Part shown: positions 42,482-47,691 of the stretch, piece after piece | Position numbering within the stretch: position 1 is the stretch's first letter | How the letters are laid out: every line of letters begins with the position of its first letter | Source of the DNA: Alphaproteobacteria bacterium | Lineage (GTDB): Bacteria > Pseudomonadota > Alphaproteobacteria > UBA6615 | Assembly: GCA_028822385.1 (NCBI GenBank) | Contig: JAPKDV010000005.1 | Coordinates: 1-47,691, forward strand | Reading direction: 5' to 3' | DNA: 47,691 bases | Translations under genes and position numbers: made by a program | Notes under the pieces: generated by a model | Database searches by the model: none | What the model saw: only the letters and a program-made list of their open reading frames with translations | Told to the model about the DNA's origin: nothing

Positions 42482-43774
42482 TTACGCGTTGTGATGCCGC
42501 GCTGCCAATTGCGAACTGGCCCCAATCAGGTAGGCAAAAACAAAGTGTGCCCAGTGATATCGGAAAACGGAACTGTCGACTGTCTGGTGAACAAATAGGG
42601 CGACGAGAAGCGCAACGATTGCAATCGAGGTATTGGAGAGCTGAGTATTCGTTCGGGTCAAGGTGAAAACTGGCAGAAACCAGACGATGAGGGAAAGCAG
42701 CAGACCAACGATACCTGTTTCAAGAAGCATTGATAGCGGCACGGAATGGGCGGATGTCTGAATTCCAAGCGGCGTGAACAAAGCTTCCTGCGTCATTCCG
42801 AACCCGAGACCTTGGAACCAAACATCGGCCGCTGCGTGGATAGCAAGGCGCCAGACATCCGCGCGTTGGCGTGGATCAAAAATTTCTTCCTCGCCCCCCC
42901 CACCTAGCCCTGCCTGAAACACTATGAGCAGGTAAAGCAGGACGGTCAGCGCCAGTATCGCTGTCACGCAGAGTCGAGCTAGATTTCTTTGCCCGAACCG
43001 CAGCAGAAAAATGATGAACAGGCCAGCGAACGCCATTGCGACTGCCGCTCGAGACGCGGACATTGCCAGAATGACTGCCGTTATCAGGATCAAGGTGATT
43101 TCAATCCAGCCGCCGGATTTGATTTTCGTTCTGGCGGTTGCGCAAAGCGAGATCAGCGCCAGGGCGGCAAACAGAGCAAAGCTATTCGGGTTGGTTGTGA
43201 AACCCGAGAAACGGTGAATGTAGAGATTTAGATTTAGGTATTGGCGTCCGCCTTCAGAAACACCAACAACCCAGCCGCCTAAATCAAGGACACGAAACCG
43301 TTCAAATTTATGCCTATTTCCTTGAATCCCATATGTTTCGCCGAAGGCATAGATGATTAAAGAGAATATGCAGGATCCTAAGGTGATGGCGATCAATAAC
43401 CATTTTATCCATGTGAAGCTTCGTTCTGGTCTGGAATCAGTTGCCGCCAGCAGAGCGAGACCGATACTTGGGACAAAGATCAGTAGCCATCGCCGCGTTG
43501 AAATCAGAGCGTCATCGGTCCACAGAATTGTCAAAGCAGCCCATATGGCCAAGGCGAATAGCGGTGCGAGCCTTGCTGTGCCCTCGAACATACGCATGCG
43601 GAGCACAGAAATAGCGGCAGTGATCAAAATCAGTTGCGCGCCAAGCACGACGGCTGAAGGCGGTGTGATAAAATTTACGCCGTCGTAGTAACCCAGAAAT
43701 CCAGCGATGCTGATAAACAGCGCAGTTAGAAATAGGATGTGTGGTGCACGCCGGAAGTTGTGTTCTCCAGTCAC
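42482..43774 (-). CDS. O-antigen polymerase/ligase-like membrane protein (second copy)
   Basis: A 430-residue membrane protein with about ten to twelve spans. The largest external loop contains RADVWRLAIHAAADVWFQGLGFGM and TSAHSVPLSMLLETGIVGLLLSL, matching the Wzy_C pattern with a histidine-serine in place of the more usual HxHN. As part of the Wzx/glycosyltransferase operon it is the better candidate for the Wzy polymerase; the protein at 35449 may be the ligase. The start is GTG, overlapping the TGA of the glycosyltransferase gene (GTGA). The protein begins VTGEHNFRRAPHIL with no signal peptide other than the first span. Confidence 0.85.
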   Translation of the reverse strand: MTGEHNFRRAPHILFLTALFISIAGFLGYYDGVNFITPPSAVVLGAQLILITAAISVLRMRMFEGTARLAPLFALAIWAALTILWTDDALISTRRWLLIFVPSIGLALLAATDSRPERSFTWIKWLLIAITLGSCIFSLIIYAFGETYGIQGNRHKFERFRVLDLGGWVVGVSEGGRQYLNLNLYIHRFSGFTTNPNSFALFAALALISLCATARTKIKSGGWIEITLILITAVILAMSASRAAVAMAFAGLFIIFLLRFGQRNLARLCVTAILALTVLLYLLIVFQAGLGGGGEEEIFDPRQRADVWRLAIHAAADVWFQGLGFGMTQEALFTPLGIQTSAHSVPLSMLLETGIVGLLLSLIVWFLPVFTLTRTNTQLSNTSIAIVALLVALFVHQTVDSSVFRYHWAHFVFAYLIGASSQLAARHHNA

Positions 43775-45006
43775 AGGGTTTGACCCATTTGGGCGATCGT
43801 CTGATCGAGTAGGTCACGCAGACGGCCACCGATACGGTCAATGCGGTAGTCATTCCGGACGCGTTCGGAAGGTCGAACCTTGCGTGCTTTGATTTCTCGT
43901 ATAGCTTCAGAAAGTTTGGCGGCAATCGCTGCCGGGTCATCTGGGTCTACGACCCATCCACCGGTGCGTTGGACGAGATCCTGCGTGACACCCTCCGGCG
44001 TGATCGCAAAAATGGGTCGATATGCACCCATATAGTCGATCATCTTGGATGAGAGGAAAATAGAAGGCGGAGGCATGGGGGCGTCGCTGATCGCGAGCAG
44101 GTCACAGGTTTCCATTCGTGCTAGGGCGTCTATATGGGGAAGAACACCACCATGGACGATGTGTTTTCTGGCTGCGGGATAGCGTGCCATCTCATTGTCG
44201 AAGTTTTCACCGCCTCCGCCGTACACCTGCAGCATGAAGTCGGGCAGTGAGGAATCTTCAGACATGCGGTCAATGGCATTAAAGAGAAGGTGCGGCGTGC
44301 GTGGTCCGTAGAAGCTTCCGAACATACCAATATTTATGGTTTGTCCGGGGTCTCTTGCCGGCCCTTGGTTGTACAAAGAGGGGTCGAACCCGTGGGGCAC
44401 GACATGGGATTTTTCATCAACCGCCACATTAGGATTTTGATCTACATAACTTTTTTGCATTTCCGCAGTCGGGAACACCAGCGCATCTGCTTCTTGCAAG
44501 ACCAAGCTTTCGAGCCGGTCACTCCATGCAGAGAGTAGGGGTAATTTGCGATCATAGATGCTGTTCGACCAAGGATCCGAGAAGCAGGCGATCCAAGGCA
44601 GCCCCGGGTGCCGCTTCTTTAATTTGCGGCCAGCAGCATGGATGGAGTGATACTGGGAGCGGGTGATTAGGCAATCATAATTTTTGGGTTGTAGGAATTC
44701 CGCAGCTCGCACGGTTGCGCCGGTCAGCAGCAGATATCGATCTGGACGCATCGGAAAATGGGAAATTTTTCCCAACAACCTGTATCTGGTGCCGTCAATG
44801 CGTTCGACCCGTCCGAACCGAGACTTAACATAGGCGTCCATGCTGTGATCGGGAAACTGCGCAAAGAGATACGGAGATGCTGTGACAATATCTACATTGG
44901 TATCCGGAATTGCAGCCATAGTTTTGGCTGTTACGAAGGATTCCGGGCTTGCGACGGGCGGAAAGCAATATCCCAAGCAAAGAATGCGCAAGGTACCATT
45001 AGACAT
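43771..45006 (-). CDS. Glycosyltransferase, GT4-like
   Basis: A 411-residue GT-B glycosyltransferase. The N-terminal domain begins LRILCLGYCFPPVASPESFV, the usual first strand and loop of GT4 enzymes. Later features are VVPHGFDPSLYNQG, NIGMFGSFYGPRTPHLLFNAI and SIFLSSKMIDYMGAYRPIFAITPEG, corresponding to the donor-binding domain, with a lysine and acidic residues in the family positions. ATG 45006 overlaps the end of the deacetylase gene by eight bases; an in-frame start at 45087 lies well inside that gene. It is the second gene of the minus-strand glycan operon. Sugar and acceptor unknown. Confidence 0.85.
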   Translation of the reverse strand: MSNGTLRILCLGYCFPPVASPESFVTAKTMAAIPDTNVDIVTASPYLFAQFPDHSMDAYVKSRFGRVERIDGTRYRLLGKISHFPMRPDRYLLLTGATVRAAEFLQPKNYDCLITRSQYHSIHAAGRKLKKRHPGLPWIACFSDPWSNSIYDRKLPLLSAWSDRLESLVLQEADALVFPTAEMQKSYVDQNPNVAVDEKSHVVPHGFDPSLYNQGPARDPGQTINIGMFGSFYGPRTPHLLFNAIDRMSEDSSLPDFMLQVYGGGGENFDNEMARYPAARKHIVHGGVLPHIDALARMETCDLLAISDAPMPPPSIFLSSKMIDYMGAYRPIFAITPEGVTQDLVQRTGGWVVDPDDPAAIAAKLSEAIREIKARKVRPSERVRNDYRIDRIGGRLRDLLDQTIAQMGQTL

Positions 45007-45946
45007 GGTTTGCCCGCGCGAGAATCGTTGCAAAATCGGGTGCGGAATAAGGTGCGAATGAGGCGAGGATAGAGAAGACTTCCTCATAATCCGCGATATC
45101 AGCAGGGTCCAGGTACATGTTGAGGAACACAGGTTCCCCGGCCTCCATGACAGTCAGATAGGCGCGCAATTCAGCGATCAGCCGCTTAGGTGTACCGTCT
45201 CCGTTTCTTATAATCCCCCAACTGTCGATGATTTGGCCGGGTTGGCTTAGGCAACCGCTGACGGGGAATTCGGCAATCCCGTCACGATGAAAGAAGGGCC
45301 CGTGACGCAGTGTGAAGAGTGGGCGGGTTGATGATGAGTAGCTATAGCCCAGCGTTTTCAGATATTGCCATAAAGTCTGGAGTTCACGGGGTTGTTCGAA
45401 ACTCGCAAAGTGGGGCGTGCGAAAACCGTTGGGCTGTTGCCCAAGGATATCGCGGATGGCTTCGTCACCGAGTCGGATATCTTTCTGCCATTCTACTGTT
45501 GGGGTTGCGCCATAAAAATAGGTCGACGTCACATCACCGGACGTTGCATCAAGTGCGGCATGGCGACGAAAACCGTGGTTTAGGAAGATCGCACCGTCGT
45601 GCGCGACCTCACGATACGCAGCGGCTCCTGCGGTCAGAACTTCACCGGCCACTGCATAAAGTGGTGATAGACCGACAGAGCGAAGACGGGCATGTACCGA
45701 GCCCACTACTGCGCTGTCGGCGTCTGTATCGCAGTCAAAGGACAGTACGAAGGCCGGCTCACGTAGCCCGGCGCGTCGGCAAAGCGCGATGTTTCGCGCG
45801 ACGCTTTGTTTCGGAAAGAAACGCGCAAGTGCCCAAGCACCTGCAAGGCCGGGGTCGGCCGCCGCTTTAGTTATTCGCGCTAGCAATTGACTTCTCGGTG
45901 GGCATGATTTCACACGTCTCTGACGGGTGTTGATTTTAGTCCCCAT
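44999..45946 (-). CDS. Polysaccharide deacetylase-like protein (NodB fold)
   Basis: A 315-residue protein with NodB-type motifs: FVLSFDCDTDAD (motif 1 with the catalytic Asp and the metal Asp), FLNHGFRRHAA (motif 2 with two histidines) and GFRTPHFASFE (motif 3 with Arg and Pro). These suit a metal-dependent deacetylase of N-acetyl sugars. No signal peptide is visible, so it may act on cytoplasmic lipid-linked glycan or on another amide. It is the first gene of the six-gene operon and has 174 AT-richer bases upstream. ATG 45946 was preferred over TTG 45958; no strong ribosome site is visible at either. Confidence 0.8.
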   Translation of the reverse strand: MGTKINTRQRRVKSCPPRSQLLARITKAAADPGLAGAWALARFFPKQSVARNIALCRRAGLREPAFVLSFDCDTDADSAVVGSVHARLRSVGLSPLYAVAGEVLTAGAAAYREVAHDGAIFLNHGFRRHAALDATSGDVTSTYFYGATPTVEWQKDIRLGDEAIRDILGQQPNGFRTPHFASFEQPRELQTLWQYLKTLGYSYSSSTRPLFTLRHGPFFHRDGIAEFPVSGCLSQPGQIIDSWGIIRNGDGTPKRLIAELRAYLTVMEAGEPVFLNMYLDPADIADYEEVFSILASFAPYSAPDFATILARANHV

Positions 45947-46120
45947 GCTTGACCACAATTAAGCCGGAACGTCCATATTTTAAACGATTTGTGCGATTCA
46001 AGCGTGCAGGTCGTTGTGCATCCAAATTCAGGCCAGTATTGCGAATCTCACAATCAACCAGAGTGATTTTTTCAACACTAATCAAAGTCACCAAGGCCGG
46101 GTTGCGAATAGATTAGTCGG

Positions 46121-46414
46121 CTATTTAAATCCTTCAATAAACCGCAGGTCGCGGGTGACGGCACCACCAAGAGATTCAATCGCTTTCGCGTAGTTCGGCC
46201 CGTCATGAACGGCTAGCGCTGCGTCCAGAGATTCAAATTCAATTATTGTCGTCCGTTGCAAAATGCCGGCCTCATAGGCCTTTGCTGCCATGCCACGGGT
46301 CAAAAAGGTCCCGCCACCGGCTTCGATTGCGGGTCCGGCGAGTTTCAGATATGCCGCGAATTTTTCAGCGTCATGAATCTTATGATAAGCGGCGATCCAG
46401 TATCCTTTCGGCAT
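46121..46414 (-). CDS. DUF1330-family protein
   Basis: A 97-residue protein that fits the DUF1330 ferredoxin-like fold: KGYWIAAYHKIHDAEKFAAYLKLAGPAIEAGGGTFLTRG at the N-terminus, and the later ERTTIIEFE-like segment (RTTIIEFESLDAALAVHDGPNYA). Family members are small dimeric proteins of unknown function, often beside hydrolases or oxygenases. It lies 25 bases after the alpha/beta hydrolase, on the same strand, with GGGAG upstream of ATG. It may share that operon. Confidence 0.88.
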   Translation of the reverse strand: MPKGYWIAAYHKIHDAEKFAAYLKLAGPAIEAGGGTFLTRGMAAKAYEAGILQRTTIIEFESLDAALAVHDGPNYAKAIESLGGAVTRDLRFIEGFK

Positions 46415-46439
46415 ATTTGTCTCCCTTGAAGTTCAGTGT

Positions 46440-47249
46440 TCAGATGGTTGCTTCGGCGTTGTCCAAAAAATTCTGCACATTCGTATTCCATTTTTCCGGG
46501 TGTCGCCGGTAGGAGTAATGTCCGCCATCATCGAAGAATAGGATTTCGGATCCCGGGATAGCTGCGTTTAGGTCCTCGGCAAAATAGTAGGGGATCGTGG
46601 CATCATCGATGGTTCCGATCACGAGCGCGGGCTTGTCGATTTGGGAAATTTCGTTTTTGCGGTTGTGGGCAAGCATCATGTCGAGGCGAGCTGTAAGAAT
46701 TTCCACAGATCCGATGGTGTCCAACGCGCGTCGTTCCAACTCCATCACTGCGTCAAGATTGTGGCGGAACTGATCTGCCCCCGAGGTGAACATGCTCGAG
46801 ACCTTCACATATTCTTCCGGGCCATAGGATTCCGCGATCCGTTTCCGGGTCAACGCGACACGGGTGATGAACTCGTCAGCGATCACCCAAGTGTTGTTGA
46901 AGATGCAGGCACGTAGCCGGTTCGGGTGGTCCAGTGCAAGGTTCTGTAGGATGCAGCCCCCCGTCGAGGTGCCAACAACATGCGCCTTTTCTATTCCTAC
47001 GGTGTCCATCAGGCCAATCACGTCTTTTGCGATCATCTGGGTTGTGTAGGAACCGGGTTCGGTGGGCTTGTCGCTGTCGCCGCAGCCACGATGATCGAAG
47101 GTGATGCAGCGGTAGCGCTCGGCGAAATGGTCGAGCTGGAAAGACCATGCGTCGTAGAGGCCGACCAGCCCAGGAATGAAAATAAGGGCATCACCCTCGC
47201 CCTTGTCATAGAAATTCAAGGTAATGTGTCCAATGTCGATACGAGCCAT
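46440..47249 (-). CDS. Alpha/beta hydrolase
   Basis: A 269-residue alpha/beta-hydrolase. The catalytic triad is visible: the nucleophile serine in VVGTSTGGCIL, the aspartate in VIGTIDDATIPYY and the histidine in DDGGHYSYRRHP. The oxyanion-hole strand is IFIPGLVGLYDAW, and FDHRGCGDSDKP is the usual following segment. The overall plan resembles 3-oxoadipate enol-lactonase and RutD-type enzymes, so an ester, lactone or carbamate substrate is possible. It starts four bases after the stop of the CMD-like gene and is followed by the DUF1330 gene, so the three probably form one operon. Confidence 0.9.
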   Translation of the reverse strand: MARIDIGHITLNFYDKGEGDALIFIPGLVGLYDAWSFQLDHFAERYRCITFDHRGCGDSDKPTEPGSYTTQMIAKDVIGLMDTVGIEKAHVVGTSTGGCILQNLALDHPNRLRACIFNNTWVIADEFITRVALTRKRIAESYGPEEYVKVSSMFTSGADQFRHNLDAVMELERRALDTIGSVEILTARLDMMLAHNRKNEISQIDKPALVIGTIDDATIPYYFAEDLNAAIPGSEILFFDDGGHYSYRRHPEKWNTNVQNFLDNAEATI

Positions 47250-47253
47250 TTAT

Positions 47254-47691
47254 CTATTCCTTGTCGAAGGAGATGCCGCTTGCGATCTCCAGCATGGGTT
47301 CTTCGAGGGGTACCTGTAAGCCGTCATTCAGGCGGTTCAGCAAACCCATAGCTGAGGCGACAATCGTCACTTCGACGCGCTCCTGATCGGTCGTCTGTGC
47401 GACAAACGCATTGATCACGTCGGGCTGAATGGCGCTGGCATCGATCGTCAACGCATCGGCATAAGCCAGGATCGCGCGTTCTTTCTCATCGAATGCAGGG
47501 TGCGAGCGGTAGTCGTGCATGTTGTCGATCTTTTCCTGCGCCACACCCTGGGTCATCAACACTTTTACCTGATGTGCGGAGCAGTAGAGGCAGGCGTTGA
47601 TGTTCGAGACCCTGTGGCGGATTAGCGCCTTCATGGGTTTAGGCAGATCACCGTGGTCCCATACATCATCGAGGAACTGGCGCATGGTGGC
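47254..47691 (-). CDS. Carboxymuconolactone decarboxylase/AhpD-like protein (5' end outside window)
   Basis: At least 143 residues on the minus strand. The sequence is open to the window edge; the ATG at 47685 lies at the start of a helix and the frame continues upstream as Ala-Thr, so the true N-terminus is probably outside. The core segment HRVSNINACLYCSAHQVKVL contains CxxC plus the nearby His, the AhpD-like redox motif of this all-helical family, more typical of peroxidase-related members than of the lactone decarboxylase PcaC. It may protect against peroxides or act in catabolism alongside the hydrolase four bases downstream. Confidence 0.85.
   Translation of the reverse strand, partial: ATMRQFLDDVWDHGDLPKPMKALIRHRVSNINACLYCSAHQVKVLMTQGVAQEKIDNMHDYRSHPAFDEKERAILAYADALTIDASAIQPDVINAFVAQTTDQERVEVTIVASAMGLLNRLNDGLQVPLEEPMLEIASGISFDKE

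Noticed and set aside
45319-45870. Open frame of 183 codons on the plus strand opposite the deacetylase
   Set aside because: The deacetylase motifs are on the other strand, and this frame is rich in Arg/His, as expected from a GC-rich shadow.
1-47691. Possible CRISPR arrays, tRNA genes or insertion sequences
   Set aside because: No regularly spaced repeats, cloverleaf or transposase was seen by eye; small divergent elements could still be missed.

Overview
The window looks like a piece of chromosome from a free-living, probably marine, alphaproteobacterium. This is inferred from moderately GC-rich coding sequence, a DctP/DctQ/DctM TRAP transporter, branched-chain acyl-CoA catabolism, HyuA/HyuB hydantoinase/oxoprolinase genes, and many isolated dehydrogenases, a Baeyer-Villiger-type monooxygenase and GMC, GST and AhpD-like enzymes. 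No rRNA, tRNA, CRISPR array, phage gene or insertion sequence was seen. About 42 protein genes are supported; most are packed tightly in short operons that alternate in strand.

Layout. 1-314: truncated metallo-beta-lactamase-fold hydrolase at the left edge. 394-2041: beta-hydroxyacid dehydrogenase plus SDR. 2048-3019: beta-propeller protein. 3139-6271: compact valine-degradation operon (isobutyryl-CoA dehydrogenase, 3-hydroxyisobutyryl-CoA hydrolase, 3-hydroxyisobutyrate dehydrogenase). 6296-6505: tiny zinc-ribbon protein. 6768-8452: nine-codon leader ORF and GMC oxidoreductase. 8623-10658: quinone-oxidoreductase-like and FAH-family enzymes, followed by a terminator and a decayed flavoprotein fragment. 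10996-13648: PanE-like reductase and flavin monooxygenase. 13708-13970: a small gene that looks split by a frameshift. 13971-18064: two MFS carriers, a GFA-family protein and an aldo/keto reductase.

18147-28118 is the most coherent accessory catabolic block: a Gfo/Idh/MocA dehydrogenase, HyuB and HyuA, a glutathione S-transferase-like protein, an isochorismatase-fold amidase resembling N-carbamoylsarcosine or maleamate amidohydrolases, and a complete TRAP transporter with a strong hairpin between the binding-protein gene and the membrane genes. Together these suggest uptake and stepwise opening of a cyclic amide/ureide or related acid, but the substrate cannot be read from the sequence. 28140-33647 holds an unusual acyl-CoA dehydrogenase with Asp at the usual catalytic Glu position, an M3 oligopeptidase, a third beta-hydroxyacid dehydrogenase and a beta-decarboxylating (isopropylmalate/isocitrate-type) dehydrogenase.

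33644-45946 is a surface-polysaccharide locus: a multi-span GT-C-like protein, an O-antigen-ligase-like protein, two GT4 glycosyltransferases, UDP-GlcNAc 2-epimerase, flippase, methyltransferase, FemAB/GNAT-like acyltransferase, a second polymerase/ligase-like protein and a polysaccharide deacetylase. Six of these form one minus-strand operon joined by 4-8 nt overlaps or gaps of 1-21 nt. The right end (46121-47691) carries a DUF1330-like protein, an alpha/beta hydrolase and a carboxymuconolactone-decarboxylase/AhpD-like protein that runs off the window. No transcriptional regulator is encoded anywhere in the window.
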